Of a DNA stretch of 64,000 nucleotides, positions 18,148-28,088 are shown one piece after another; the stretch's first letter is position 1, and each line of letters begins with the position of its first letter. The notes beneath the pieces are model-generated. The model did no database searches, was not told where the DNA came from, and saw only the letters and a list, made by a program, of their open reading frames with translations. A program made the translations under genes and the position numbers. Where the stretch lies: contig JAHRYP010000001.1 of NCBI GenBank assembly GCA_020622105.1, positions 63,194 through 127,193 of the forward strand. The letters run 5' to 3'. Source of the DNA: Methylotenera sp. Lineage in GTDB: Bacteria > Pseudomonadota > Gammaproteobacteria > Burkholderiales > Methylophilaceae.

Positions 18148-19097
18148 ATATGATAGACGTAAGAGTAGCAGCGATTGAGCAAGTGACTCCGCTGATTAAA
18201 CATTTTAAATTTGTAAAAGAAGACGGATCAAAGTTACCACCTTTTTCCGGTGGCAGCCACATTGTGGTAGCGCTGGATGCGGAAGGCAGAACTTACCGCA
18301 ACCCATATTCGCTGATGGGCTCACCCACGGAAACTGATGCTTACCATATTTCGGTAAGGCGTCAGGAGAATTCCCGAGGTGGCTCTGCGTACATGCATGA
18401 AAATATCAGCGTCGGTATGACATTGAAAATTACACATCCGGTCAATCTGTTTACACTGGCAAAAATGGCGCACAAGCATGTTCTGATTGCTGGCGGTATC
18501 GGCATTACGCCTTTTATGTCACAAATTGAGGATCTCAACCGACTCGGTGCCGAATATGAACTGCATTATGCGTTCCGCTCATACAAGCAGGCCGCTTTTG
18601 TTGAAGAGCTACAAAAAGCCTGTGGCAATAAGCTGCACTGTTACAGCGATAGTGATGGCAAGCGTCTGGATATGGATGCTTTGCTAAGCAATCAGCCATT
18701 AGGCACGCATGTTTATGTATGCGGGCCATCGCCTATGGTCGTCGGTGTGCTGGAAACAGCTAAAAATCTGGGTTGGCCAGATAGCAATGTGCATAACGAG
18801 CAATTCCTTGCGCCACCGGTCGGCGAATCATTCAAAGTTCAACTGGCAAAATCCAATCTGGAAGTGCAAGTCCCAGCTGAAATGAGCATGCTGGAGGCGA
18901 TTGAAGCTGCCGGTGTGCAGCCTGAGTATTTATGCCGCGGCGGCGTATGCGGGCGCTGTGAGTTGAGCGTGCTGGAGAGTGATGGCGGCCTTGAACACAA
19001 TGATCACTTTCTGACCGAATCAGAAAAAGCCTCATGCAAGAAAATTATGCCGTGCGTATCGCGTACAAAAGGCAAACGCCTGGTGCTGGATTTATAG
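18144..19097 (+). CDS. PDR/VanB-type reductase subunit of the dimethylamine demethylase
   Basis: The 317-residue protein has a flavin domain with RNPYSLMGSP (about residue 52), an NAD domain with VLIAGGIGITPFMSQI and YVCGPSPMVV, and a C-terminal plant-type 2Fe-2S domain with CRGGVCGRC (about 263-271) and the fourth Cys in MPCVSR. This order is that of phthalate dioxygenase reductase and VanB. It should carry electrons from NAD(P)H to the haem subunit encoded next. It overlaps the DmmA-type gene by four bases, so the two are translationally coupled. Confidence 0.9.
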   Translation: MNMIDVRVAAIEQVTPLIKHFKFVKEDGSKLPPFSGGSHIVVALDAEGRTYRNPYSLMGSPTETDAYHISVRRQENSRGGSAYMHENISVGMTLKITHPVNLFTLAKMAHKHVLIAGGIGITPFMSQIEDLNRLGAEYELHYAFRSYKQAAFVEELQKACGNKLHCYSDSDGKRLDMDALLSNQPLGTHVYVCGPSPMVVGVLETAKNLGWPDSNVHNEQFLAPPVGESFKVQLAKSNLEVQVPAEMSMLEAIEAAGVQPEYLCRGGVCGRCELSVLESDGGLEHNDHFLTESEKASCKKIMPCVSRTKGKRLVLDL

Positions 19098-19159
19098 CCG
19101 CGCGTATTGGTTATTTTCTCAATATTAATCAATTTTAAAATAGCTGGATAAGGCAAAAA

Positions 19160-20200
19160 ATGGCACTCAATTTTAAGCAAGAGTCGTTTAGAGACGACTA
19201 TACCTACAAAAATTCGCCGGAAGCGATCAAGCGATTTCCGTTTCCGTTTCCTGAAGATCAGTACATGTATTCGGTAAATATTGAGCCACATACAAAAGGC
19301 AAGCCGGGCTCGGTATATGAGTTTCCGTTCGATATCGATGAACATTACGTGGCAGAGTGCCACGATCGGGCAATCACACTAGCCGAAGACGCCGGCAGGT
19401 ATCAGGCTTTGCCGCACATGATGGATGCGCAGTGGGATTTTCTCGAGCTGGCGATGGAGTCACTCTCAAGCGATTATCCTGAACATTTCACCTTAACTAA
19501 AAACGGATCAATCTGGACTTGGGAAAACAAGCCACTAGGTATTCATGACACGTTTACTTTCGGCGACAGTACAACCTTGCCCAGAGAGCCGTTTGATTAC
19601 ATGGGACGGCAGGTTCAGGGCGACTTTGTGCTGCTTGACCAGCGTGATGAAACTTTATACGCCGATGCCGGAATGGTGACCTGTCAGGCTGACTGGTCAT
19701 TGGCATTTAATGTCGGCATGTCTTGGCGGGAATGGCATGGTCCGGTGCCAAAAGCGACCGAACTCGGCGTGATGGATAGAGCCCTTAAATATTTGATGAA
19801 TTTGCAGCTCGCTAACCCGGTGCGCAGACTTAACTGGACCATGACCGTGAATCCGCGGCTGGATACCTCTCCGGAAAACTACCCGCATTGGGGCGGAGAT
19901 AGAAATAAAGTGAATGCGGACAATGTCAGTGAGCTGATCCATTTGCGCGTTGAGTTGCAGAGCCTGTTCCGGCTGCCGCGCAGCAATGGCATCGTATTCA
20001 GTATTCGCTGTTATCTGATGAGCCTCAAAGATATTGCGACTTATCCTCGATGGGCAAAACGCCTGCACCGCGTTCAGAAAACCATGCATCCAGACCTGAT
20101 TGAATACAAAGGTATGACCAAGTTTCATCCACTCGTTGTGGAGTGGCTATCCCAGTTTGATGATGGCGCGGATATAGGTGTCGGAACGCAGCCTGAATAA
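19160..20200 (+). CDS. haem-dependent oxidative N-demethylase alpha subunit (DUF3445)
   Basis: The 346-residue protein matches the DUF3445 family, whose Pseudomonas member binds haem in a PAS-like fold and oxidatively demethylates dimethylamine. Visible family segments are RFPFPFPEDQYMYSVNI, LPHMMDAQWDFLELA, VQGDFVLLDQRDETLYADAG and LFRLPRSNGIVFSIRCYLMS. It is the catalytic subunit of the operon, 62 bases after the reductase gene. A fourth subunit reported in some such operons is not seen next to it. It supplies methylamine from the dimethylamine that trimethylamine dehydrogenase makes. Confidence 0.88.
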   Translation: MALNFKQESFRDDYTYKNSPEAIKRFPFPFPEDQYMYSVNIEPHTKGKPGSVYEFPFDIDEHYVAECHDRAITLAEDAGRYQALPHMMDAQWDFLELAMESLSSDYPEHFTLTKNGSIWTWENKPLGIHDTFTFGDSTTLPREPFDYMGRQVQGDFVLLDQRDETLYADAGMVTCQADWSLAFNVGMSWREWHGPVPKATELGVMDRALKYLMNLQLANPVRRLNWTMTVNPRLDTSPENYPHWGGDRNKVNADNVSELIHLRVELQSLFRLPRSNGIVFSIRCYLMSLKDIATYPRWAKRLHRVQKTMHPDLIEYKGMTKFHPLVVEWLSQFDDGADIGVGTQPE

Positions 20201-20335
20201 AGCCAGGGATCAAGAAAATCTACATATGCAATATAAGTTGAGCGAATTTCATACAACTTGAATTGCATAGTGGTGACGTTGTTTTACTGCATTAACTTTA
20301 TTGAACTATTTTTACTTAAGTAACTAAGGGGTGTT

Positions 20336-21157
20336 ATGAAAAACTTATCTAAGTCAGCCATGCTGACAGCTTTACTGGCTACCGCTTTTGGCGCGATGCC
20401 AGCAGCTTATGCAGAAGATGCCGCCGCACCAGCCGCAGCTCCAGCATCACCGCATACCTTATCAACCAACATTGGTTTCTTTACTGACTACACATTCCGC
20501 GGTATTTCCTATACCAGAGAACGCGGCGCAGTGCAGGGCGGTATTGACTACTCCCATAGCAGCGGACTCTACCTGGGCGTATGGGGCACCAACGTTCACA
20601 ATGCAGCCCTCTACGGCAACACAGTAGAAGTCGATGTTTACGGCGGCTACCTGCGTCCGTTAACTGACAACCTGAGTATGAATGTAGGCTTCCTGCAATT
20701 CTTCTACCCGGACAGCAACCACCCAGGTGCCGGCACTGCCAGCAAAGGCGGCTCACCTAACACCACCGAACTCAATGCTGCGCTGACCTACAAATACTTC
20801 ACCTTGAAACACTCTTACGCCATTACCAACTTCTTCGGCATCAATGACCGCTTTGGCGGCGATGGCAACACCCGTGGTTCAGGCTACACTGAACTCAACT
20901 TCAACTACAAACTACCGGTGGCTGACCTTAACCTGGCACTGCATGTAGGCCGTCAGACCGTACGTAACTACTCACAGGCCAACTACACTGACTGGCTGGT
21001 AGGCATCAATAAAGACTTCTCAATGGCAGGTACTACAGGCTGGAACGCAGGCTTGAACTACACCACCACAGATGCGGATGACAGCTGGTATGTAGATGCC
21101 AAAGGCTGGGAAACCGGTAATGACCGTGTGATTGGTTATATCAAACGTACTTTCTAG
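20336..21157 (+). CDS. TorF-family putative outer-membrane porin
   Basis: The 273-residue protein starts with a signal peptide (MKNLSKSAMLTALLATAFGA, cleavage after AYA) and an Ala/Pro-rich linker. The rest is a beta-barrel-like sequence with alternating aromatic and polar residues, opening with GFFTDYTFRGISYTRERGAV, which is typical of the TIGR02001/TorF group, and ending in a C-terminal Phe (IGYIKRTF) as outer-membrane barrels do. It follows the demethylase operon by 135 bases, so it probably has its own promoter and lets amines or related small solutes cross the outer membrane; that use is inferred. Confidence 0.85.
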   Translation: MKNLSKSAMLTALLATAFGAMPAAYAEDAAAPAAAPASPHTLSTNIGFFTDYTFRGISYTRERGAVQGGIDYSHSSGLYLGVWGTNVHNAALYGNTVEVDVYGGYLRPLTDNLSMNVGFLQFFYPDSNHPGAGTASKGGSPNTTELNAALTYKYFTLKHSYAITNFFGINDRFGGDGNTRGSGYTELNFNYKLPVADLNLALHVGRQTVRNYSQANYTDWLVGINKDFSMAGTTGWNAGLNYTTTDADDSWYVDAKGWETGNDRVIGYIKRTF

Positions 21158-21183
21158 TTTTATTGATTAATATAAAGTTCTGC

Positions 21184-21217
21184 AAAAAGATAGGTACCTT
21201 AGAGTACCTATCTTTTT
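21184..21217. terminator. bidirectional terminator between the porin and PAS genes
   Basis: AAAAAGATAGGTAC (21184-21197) and GTACCTATCTTTTT (21204-21217) form a perfect 14-bp stem with a six-base loop and T-runs on both strands. It serves the convergent porin gene (+) and PAS gene (-). Confidence 0.9.
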
Positions 21218-21250
21218 ATATGTGACTGACCGCTTGTCGTACCGTTTGCA

Positions 21251-22612
21251 TTAATGAACGGAGATGGTGACGTTATGGTGTTTTTCAGGGATTTCAGTGA
21301 TGAAGCCTTCAAGTGCCAGCAGCTCCCCGGTACTTGAGAAAATGCCGCGGCCATGTTCCTGAACGAATTTAATATCGCCTTTACGTGTAATAATTCTGTA
21401 AATGATATTAAATTTCTCGTCTTGGATAACTTGTTGATTGATGGATTCCCAGACCGCATTTCTATCGCTGGGGTGAATAATTAGATTGTAGGTAAGGCTT
21501 GCGTCATGCAGTAGCTCGAGGGAGTCATACCCGGTAACGTCAATACAGCCTTCGCTGACGAACTCAAAGGTCCATGACCGGTCGTGTCTGCAGCGATAGA
21601 CCATACCTGGAATATGACTTAACAGTGCATTTGCAGCACGTTTGTTAGCTGCACTCAATGCCTCAGCTTCTTTTATATCCTGTATGTCAGTAATGGTGCC
21701 GATAACGCTGGCTCTTTCACCCACAACATTTGAGGATGATTTAGCGCGAATCCGGAACCAGTTGGAGGCACCTTGCAATGAGATCAGGCGTAAATCAATA
21801 GTGAAACTGGGTTTTCTGCCATATGCAACAGAGTCAAGTCTGGATTCGATCATGAGCTTATCTTCAGGATGCGCATAAGTCGATATTGTTTGATGAAGGC
21901 TGTCTTTAATTTTAAACTCCAGAAAATGCTCCCATGCAGGGTTCAGGAAAATAATTTTGCCTTCGGTATCAAGCTGAAAAACAATTTGTTCAAGTTTGTC
22001 TATAATAAAATGATAGTTAAATTGCGGTTCAAAATTACTGCTGAGAGTATGCTCTCCCGATAGCGGCGTAAACTGGAACAGTGTTAAATTGCCATCACCA
22101 TGATCGCGCATTTTAGTGAGGCTTACATTTGATGGTATCGCAGAACCATCAATTCCAAGCAGGCGAATTCTGGTGGCTTCATTTTTTGTTTTTCCGGTAA
22201 TGGCTTCTGCGTTCAGTTCAGCAAATATCTTGTGATCTGCGGGGTGAATGATGTTGGTTAAAGGCATGTCTTTAATCTGGTCTTCTAGACCGACCAAGCC
22301 TAATGTCTGTAAGAATGGCGTATTGACGAACTTTACTGTTAAATCATCCAGTACAACTGCCGGTGAGGATAGTGCGTTTGATGCTTCCCTTAACCAGGAT
22401 GCCTGTTGAGGTGATTCGTTTTTATGTTGAGGATTTCTTTTGGTAAGTAATGGTTGAATGATAAAAACGAGTGCAGCTGAAAATATTGCAACCACGACTG
22501 AGATTAAAATGACAACATGCGATAAAAAAGGACCTTCAATGCTGTACCATGAGCTAAGTATTAATAAAAAGATAATACTTATGATCAGCATTGCAAAGAT
22601 AAACACACTCAT
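21251..22612 (-). CDS. membrane protein with three PAS domains and no output domain
   Basis: The 453-residue protein has two membrane helices in the first 55 residues and then three PAS-type segments (roughly 75-190, 205-315 and 325-445), with PAC-type motifs such as RASVIGTITDIQDIKEAEAL after the second. It stops after the third PAS domain: no kinase, GGDEF, EAL or methyl-accepting part is present. It is divergent from the NarX-type kinase gene with 53 bases between the starts, which suggests it could sense a signal and act on that kinase by contact. The signal is unknown. The ATG has no strong ribosome site. Confidence 0.8.
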   Translation of the reverse strand: MSVFIFAMLIISIIFLLILSSWYSIEGPFLSHVVILISVVVAIFSAALVFIIQPLLTKRNPQHKNESPQQASWLREASNALSSPAVVLDDLTVKFVNTPFLQTLGLVGLEDQIKDMPLTNIIHPADHKIFAELNAEAITGKTKNEATRIRLLGIDGSAIPSNVSLTKMRDHGDGNLTLFQFTPLSGEHTLSSNFEPQFNYHFIIDKLEQIVFQLDTEGKIIFLNPAWEHFLEFKIKDSLHQTISTYAHPEDKLMIESRLDSVAYGRKPSFTIDLRLISLQGASNWFRIRAKSSSNVVGERASVIGTITDIQDIKEAEALSAANKRAANALLSHIPGMVYRCRHDRSWTFEFVSEGCIDVTGYDSLELLHDASLTYNLIIHPSDRNAVWESINQQVIQDEKFNIIYRIITRKGDIKFVQEHGRGIFSSTGELLALEGFITEIPEKHHNVTISVH

Positions 22613-22665
22613 GACGATGAGCCCTGATTTGATAAAATATGAGTATAAGAAGAACTAGTTAAAAT

Positions 22666-24507
22666 ATGCAAAATATTTTAAATATCTTTAAGACATTACC
22701 TAGTTACATCATAAACCATAAGCTTTATGCAAACTTGCATTTGCTGGTAGTTTCATTGGTTTTGACGGTGATTATGATCCAGGCGAGTTCTCTGTTTCTG
22801 TATGATTACATTCCCAATCATCTGGCTACGATTAACCAGGCATACAAAGACCAGTCGCTATGGAAGCTGGAACTTCATAAACTGGAAAAAAGCGCTGAAC
22901 TGAGCAGTGCAGACTTTATTCATTTAAATGATAGTTTAAGTAATTTTAATGACCGTACCTATGTATGGAGCAAAAATCAGCACGATACAAGTCTGGCAAA
23001 TGCATATAACAAACTATCTCAGGCACATCATCAGTTTTCTGCAGCACGTGTGCATGGCGTTGCAAAAAAACAGCTATTGGAAAACGCTAGAAACGTCATT
23101 ACAGCTTATGATGAATTCATCGAAGCCTCACAAAACGACGTTATCATCAAGCAGTCTGTAGTTCAGCTCATGCAATTAGTATGTGTTTTTATCACAATAT
23201 CCATCGGTGCATGCATTATGTTTATCTCATGGAGAATATTGATAACGCGGCTAGGCAAGATTTATGAACTGATACCGGAAGATCTGCTTTTAGAAGATAA
23301 AAATTATCAGTATGAAGATGAATTGGAGCGGCTGGAAAAGCTAACTGCAGAAATGTCTGCCAGGCTCGAAGGTTATCAGGTCGAAAGCACGTGGACCAAT
23401 AAAAACAGTATGGAAAGAATGCGAAAAATGCTTATTTCGCAAGACTTTCTATTCAAACTCGCAAAGCTGGTAGCAAAGTCAGATTTAAGCGAAATGACCA
23501 TAAAAAAAATACTCTATTCTATGGAGAGTACGCTGGCCGTTAAGAATGTGGCATTAGTTTTTAGTGAAAATGGCACACGCATCACCACACAGCGCGCACT
23601 TTACTCAAGTAGCTGGCCATTAACTTTTGATGAGAATATGTTTGATAAAAGCTTGCATATCCTTGCTGTGAATCATGAAACCAAGCTTATAAAAGGCGAA
23701 TGCATACAATGTGTGACGATTCCGCTGCCTGGACCAAGTGGCTGGTTAGGAATATTGCTGATAGAAACTGAAGCGAATCATTATTTTGAGGATACTGAAA
23801 TTCAGCTGATTGAGGTAACTTCGCAGATGCTGGCGCTATCGATGGGCTTTCAAGCCAGAGAGCAGGAGGGGCGTCGCGTTGCGTTACTTGAAGAGCGTGC
23901 GGTAATCGCAAGGGAGTTGCATGACTCCCTAGCGCAGTCTTTATCGTATATGAAATTTCAGTTAGCGCGTTTGCAAACGAATTATGGTCCCGGGCTGCTT
24001 GAGTCAGGCGCTTCTGTCATTGTCGACGATATGCGCGAGGGATTGGATAATGCATACCGTGAATTGAGAGAGCTATTAACAACGTTCAGGGTGCAGATGG
24101 ATGTGCGTGGGCTCGACCATGTACTGGAGGAAACCATCAATGAGTTTTCCAATCGTTCAAATTTATCTATTACACTAGATAACAGGCTGCAGGAGTGCAG
24201 ACTTACGGTGAATGAGGAATTCCATTTGCTGCATGTGATACGTGAAGCCTTATCAAATATCGTGCGGCATTCAGGTGCTGATAAAGTAACGATTTCTCTT
24301 GTATTACAATCTACAGGAGATGTTGTGGTGACCGTTGATGATAACGGTATAGGTTCTGCTTTTGATGAATCGAAGCCACACCATTATGGACTGGCGATCA
24401 TGACAGAACGTGCCCATTGTCTGGGTGGCAGTATTGAAATTAGACCTCGCCGTCTCGGTGGAACGCGCGTCCGTTTGCAGTTCCGCCCAAAGAGTGATGG
24501 TATTTAG
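22666..24507 (+). CDS. NarX/DegS-type sensor histidine kinase
   Basis: The 613-residue protein has two membrane helices (about 28-52 and 165-188) around a periplasmic segment of about 110 residues, a HAMP-like and GAF-like middle part, a HisKA_3 box ERAVIARELHDSLAQSLSYM with phospho-acceptor His419, and an HATPase_c domain (REALSNIVRHSGADKV, then DDNGIG). The following response regulator starts 23 bases later, so they are partners. Its place among amine genes suggests it senses a methylated amine or the energy state; the input domain itself does not show the ligand. Confidence 0.92.
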   Translation: MQNILNIFKTLPSYIINHKLYANLHLLVVSLVLTVIMIQASSLFLYDYIPNHLATINQAYKDQSLWKLELHKLEKSAELSSADFIHLNDSLSNFNDRTYVWSKNQHDTSLANAYNKLSQAHHQFSAARVHGVAKKQLLENARNVITAYDEFIEASQNDVIIKQSVVQLMQLVCVFITISIGACIMFISWRILITRLGKIYELIPEDLLLEDKNYQYEDELERLEKLTAEMSARLEGYQVESTWTNKNSMERMRKMLISQDFLFKLAKLVAKSDLSEMTIKKILYSMESTLAVKNVALVFSENGTRITTQRALYSSSWPLTFDENMFDKSLHILAVNHETKLIKGECIQCVTIPLPGPSGWLGILLIETEANHYFEDTEIQLIEVTSQMLALSMGFQAREQEGRRVALLEERAVIARELHDSLAQSLSYMKFQLARLQTNYGPGLLESGASVIVDDMREGLDNAYRELRELLTTFRVQMDVRGLDHVLEETINEFSNRSNLSITLDNRLQECRLTVNEEFHLLHVIREALSNIVRHSGADKVTISLVLQSTGDVVVTVDDNGIGSAFDESKPHHYGLAIMTERAHCLGGSIEIRPRRLGGTRVRLQFRPKSDGI

Positions 24508-24530
24508 TTAAGCAGGCGTAGGAGGCCAAG

Positions 24531-25169
24531 ATGCAAACGACAACGACAGTAGTAATTATTGATGATCATGCGCTGTTCCGCAGAGGGGTCAGGCAGATGA
24601 TCTCGTCTGACCCTGAATTTACCGTTGTAGGCGAGGCAGCATCAGGTATGGAGGGCTTCGCTCTGGTTGAAGAGCTTAAGCCGGGCCTGGTCCTGATAGA
24701 TTTGAATATGAAAGGCATGAACGGCATTGAAACAGTGGCTCGCATTAAGGAAGCCAAGCTTGAATCAAAATGTATAGTGCTTACCGTGTCTGATGCTGAG
24801 GATGATTTGCTGGAAGCATTACGTGCGGGTGCAGACGGCTATCTGCTGAAGGATATGGAGCCTGAGGATTTATGTGCCAGTCTCAAAAAAGCCATGTCCG
24901 GCATGACGGTTCTACATGAGAGCCTGACCGAAATACTTAAGAATGCGCTGATTCATCCTACCTTGAACAAAAAAGATGACGATGTTTCGCTTACCGAGCG
25001 CGAGCGGGAAATTCTTGAATGCCTGGCAAAAGGCTTGAATAATAAAACCATTGCCAGAGCTTTAGGTATCAGCGACACCACAGTAAAAGTACATATCAAG
25101 CATCTGCTAAGCAAGCTGAAGCTGACAAGCCGCCTCGAAGCAGCCGTCTGGGCGCACAGCAAAAAATAG
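24531..25169 (+). CDS. NarL/FixJ-type response regulator
   Basis: The 212-residue protein has a receiver domain with acidic pair Asp11-Asp12, phospho-acceptor Asp57 and the conserved Lys of GYLLKDMEP, then a LuxR-type helix-turn-helix (LTEREREILECLAKGLNNKT, then VKVHIKHLLSKL). AGGAGG precedes the ATG. It is the obvious partner of the kinase just upstream. It is the best local candidate to bind the TACTAC-N7-GTA repeats in front of four amine genes, since NarL-type dimers use short inverted half-sites; that is inference. Confidence 0.93.
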   Translation: MQTTTTVVIIDDHALFRRGVRQMISSDPEFTVVGEAASGMEGFALVEELKPGLVLIDLNMKGMNGIETVARIKEAKLESKCIVLTVSDAEDDLLEALRAGADGYLLKDMEPEDLCASLKKAMSGMTVLHESLTEILKNALIHPTLNKKDDDVSLTEREREILECLAKGLNNKTIARALGISDTTVKVHIKHLLSKLKLTSRLEAAVWAHSKK

Positions 25170-25201
25170 TTTTCTGATCTACTGCGATAATAAGGTAAAT
25201 C

Positions 25202-25235
25202 AACCCCAGCCCACATTGAATAAAGGGCTGGGTTT
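25202..25235 (+). terminator. probable terminator after the response regulator
   Basis: AACCCCAGCCC pairs with GGGCTGGGTT with one bulged C across a 12-base loop, followed by the short run TTTGCAT. It lies about 30 bases after the regulator stop. Confidence 0.55.
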
Positions 25236-25336
25236 GCATGAAAATGCCCCAAGCTTTGACAGGCAGATTCACTTGTCAGCCTGAGTCTTGCAGATGTGAT
25301 GCAGACTAGCTATAAGCTATTCTGGTGTTAAAGCTT

Positions 25337-25786
25337 TTATAATGACCTGATCAAATTGCACATTTCAACAGCGACTTGTGCAGCTTCTGCCCCTTTGATA
25401 TGCATACGCGCAATTGCCTGATCATCATCTTCAGTCGTTAATACTGCATTGGCAACCGGCACGCCGGTGTTGAGCTGCACTTCTGAAATACCGCGTGCAG
25501 ATTCATTGGAAACCACTTCGAAATGGTAAGTCTCGCCGCGGATAATAGCGCCAAGTGCAATCAAGGCATCGTATTTTTCGCTCAAGGCCATATGCTGCAA
25601 TATCAGCGGGGCTTCCAGTGCGCCAGGTACTGTGGCAATCGTAATATAGTTGCTATCGACCCCCAGTTTGATTAATTCATTTTTACAGGCACTGAGTAAG
25701 CCATCGCCGATATTGCTATTAAATCTGCATAGCACAATACCAATTTGCATACCTTTGCCATTTAGTTTTTTTTCAATTTCTCTCAT
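25337..25786 (-). CDS. ribH: 6,7-dimethyl-8-ribityllumazine synthase
   Basis: The 149-residue enzyme joins the RibB product with the pyrimidine intermediate to form the direct precursor of riboflavin. Family motifs are present: [40 protein letters not shown] with the catalytic His, and LTTEDDDQA. It stands alone rather than beside nusB or ribE, and may be a second copy serving the high flavin demand of TMADH, ETF and the reductase. The ATG at 25786 is used; Met13 is a possible alternative start. Confidence 0.93.
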   Translation of the reverse strand: MREIEKKLNGKGMQIGIVLCRFNSNIGDGLLSACKNELIKLGVDSNYITIATVPGALEAPLILQHMALSEKYDALIALGAIIRGETYHFEVVSNESARGISEVQLNTGVPVANAVLTTEDDDQAIARMHIKGAEAAQVAVEMCNLIRSL

Positions 25787-26212
25787 GTTTTCAACTTTCT
25801 CAAATATTTAAATTTTAGCGATACACTTAGGAATACATTCTAAACAGCGTGGCTGACTTTTATTAACTCAGCATCTGGGTCACAATTTTAATTTCGCATT
25901 GAGCCAATAGGCGAATATGGTTTACTAGCTTTGCGATTTATCATCATAGGTGAATTTCGTTATTTTTATCATTGCCATCAAGTACTACTACCTATGTGGT
26001 AAGACCAAGTGGTAATAGTAAGTAAATTATGGTGTGGTTATGATTCATTACGATGTGACGGGTGAGATTCGATTTACTTTCCCTCACCCAATCGATTAGG
26101 GTATTTCTTTATAACTATATAGCATGTAAGTTGGTTTGCACTGCCGTAACGCCTTACGTAAGTAAAAGGTGTTGTGGTTGAAATAAAGGCATTCCATCTA
26201 GAGGAGGTTGAA
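25787..26212. other. divergent intergenic region, ribH / permease 2
   Basis: About 425 bases without a supported gene. It holds the TACTAC-N7-GTA motif (25986-26005), a GGGTGAG/CTCACCC hairpin with a 16-base loop (26060-26089) and presumably the promoters of both genes. Confidence 0.5.
25986..26005. promoter_or_regulatory. candidate operator TACTAC-N7-GTAAGAC before permease 2
   Basis: TACTAC (25986-25991), seven bases, GTAAGAC (25999-26005). The left half-site is identical to those before permease 1 and the dimethylamine operon. It is about 210 bases before the permease start and about 200 before ribH. Confidence 0.45.
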
Positions 26213-27919
26213 GTGAAAAAAAACGAAGAAGTATTGGACGCCGTCACCGCAGATATGTGTGACGATGTGGTAGCAGGCAATGCCTCACTGCATCGTACTA
26301 TTAACTGGACTGGGGCGTTTTGGGTAGCCAGTGGTGTGCCGGCTTTAGTATTGTTTTCTATGGGAGCAATTGCTGCTACCGTAGGTAAACCGGCTTGGCT
26401 GGTGTGGATGATCTCTATCGGATTTGGCTTTATACAGGCATTTACTTATGCTGAAATCGCCGGTTTATTCCCGCACAAAACAGGTGGCGCGTCAGTATAT
26501 GGTGCCGTAGCATGGGTAAGATACAGCAAGTTTGTGGCACCACTTTCAATCTGGTGTAACTGGGTTGCCTGGTCGCCGGTACTTTCCATCGGCTCAGGGC
26601 TGGCCGCTGGTTATATTCTAACTGCGATGTTTGCCCCGGATGCTGCCATCAACACCTGGCAACTGACATTGCTGGATTTGGGCATGCTGAAAGAAGGCTT
26701 AACGCTGCGTATTAATGCGACCTTTGTTATTGGTGCTGCATTACTGCTGCTGGTCTATTTTATTCAAAACGGCGGTATTCTGCGCTCTGCCAAAACAACC
26801 ATGGTACTTGGTTTGGCAGCACTGATTCCTTTAATACTGATTGGCTTAGTGCCTTTGGTAACTGGTGATATGCCTGTTGATTATTTCTTCCCTTTATCAC
26901 CATTAGCTTATGACAGTGTAGGTAATGTTATAGACGGGCTATGGGACCTGAATGGATGGGTTTTAATGGCAGGCGGCTTGTTTATTGCAGCTTGGTCTAC
27001 TTACGGTTTTGAAACTGCAGTTTGCTATACACGTGAATTTAAAGATCCTAAAAAAGATACTTTTAAAGCAATCTTTTACTCAGGCTTACTTTGCGTTGCA
27101 GTATTCACGTTAGTACCGTTAGCATTCCAGGGTCATCTTGGTTTAGGCCAAATGGTTACGCCTGCCGTGACTGATGCATCTGGTGCAGTGACTAGCGCTG
27201 CTGTGTACAACGGCATGCTCGCTCCTGATATTTACAGTGGTATGGGTGTTGCAAAAGCATTGTCAGACATTCTTGGTACCAGTTCTTTTATTGCTAATCT
27301 GGTGGTGGTGATGCTGGTGTTGGCACTGTTGTTGGCCATCATGACAACGATGTCTGGCGCTTCACGTACGCTTTACCAGGGTTCAGCAGATGGTTTGTTG
27401 CCTAAGTTCCTGTCAAAAGTGAACGAGAACGGCGCACCGACCAGCGCAATGTGGGCTAATATGGGTGTTAACCTGGTGTTGTTAATGATGTCTGACTATA
27501 TGTTCCTGCTTGCAGCGGCAAACGTCAGCTATATCATTTTCAACTTCCTGAATCTGAATGCCGGCTGGATTCACCGTATGGATCGCCCAGACTGGGAAAG
27601 ACCATACAAAGCACCAACGATTCTGATTGTACTAGGCACGTTCTTGGCATTCGTTAATATCACAGTGATGGGCTTAGGTGCCAATATCTGGGGTGCAGGT
27701 ACCTTGATGAGCGGCCTGGTGATGGCTGGTGCAGTTATTCCAATCTTCATGTGGCGCCATTATGTCGTAGATAAAGGCGTATTCCCTAAAGAAATGTTAG
27801 AGGATATGTTCTTGGCTACTGATGATAATGGAAAATCATCAAAAGCAGGTGTGCTGCCTTACCTGGCATTAGGTGCAGCTGTGGTGATCGTATACGTTAC
27901 CAGTCAAATAGCCTCATAA
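26213..27919 (+). CDS. APC-superfamily permease, probable methylated-amine uptake (copy 2)
   Basis: A 568-residue paralogue of the permease at 7.6 kb; long stretches are identical or nearly so, for example AGGLFIAAWSTYGFETAVCY and NTWQLTLLDLGM. The copies differ most at the N-terminus and near 390-400 of the alignment. The GTG start at 26213 is fixed by GAGGAGG five bases before it. The substrate is inferred from the island: one copy next to tmd and one beyond the dimethylamine genes may mean trimethylamine and dimethylamine specialists, or low- and high-affinity uptake. Confidence 0.85.
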   Translation: MKKNEEVLDAVTADMCDDVVAGNASLHRTINWTGAFWVASGVPALVLFSMGAIAATVGKPAWLVWMISIGFGFIQAFTYAEIAGLFPHKTGGASVYGAVAWVRYSKFVAPLSIWCNWVAWSPVLSIGSGLAAGYILTAMFAPDAAINTWQLTLLDLGMLKEGLTLRINATFVIGAALLLLVYFIQNGGILRSAKTTMVLGLAALIPLILIGLVPLVTGDMPVDYFFPLSPLAYDSVGNVIDGLWDLNGWVLMAGGLFIAAWSTYGFETAVCYTREFKDPKKDTFKAIFYSGLLCVAVFTLVPLAFQGHLGLGQMVTPAVTDASGAVTSAAVYNGMLAPDIYSGMGVAKALSDILGTSSFIANLVVVMLVLALLLAIMTTMSGASRTLYQGSADGLLPKFLSKVNENGAPTSAMWANMGVNLVLLMMSDYMFLLAAANVSYIIFNFLNLNAGWIHRMDRPDWERPYKAPTILIVLGTFLAFVNITVMGLGANIWGAGTLMSGLVMAGAVIPIFMWRHYVVDKGVFPKEMLEDMFLATDDNGKSSKAGVLPYLALGAAVVIVYVTSQIAS

Positions 27920-27965
27920 GGGTGATTGAAATACTCTAGGGTAAACCGCCCAAGAGTAAAGGGTG

Positions 27966-27997
27966 CGGGTGGCTTATTAGCCACCCGTTTTTATTTA
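27966..27997 (+). terminator. rho-independent terminator after permease 2
   Basis: CGGGTGGCT (27966-27974) and AGCCACCCG (27979-27987) form a perfect stem with a TATT loop, followed by TTTTTATTTA. Confidence 0.9.
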
Positions 27998-28088
27998 TGC
28001 ACTATTCAATAGCCATGCATTTCAAAGTAAGATATCAGACAAAATATACTATCTAGTCAGATTAGCTTAACTTAACTTGGAGTGATCA

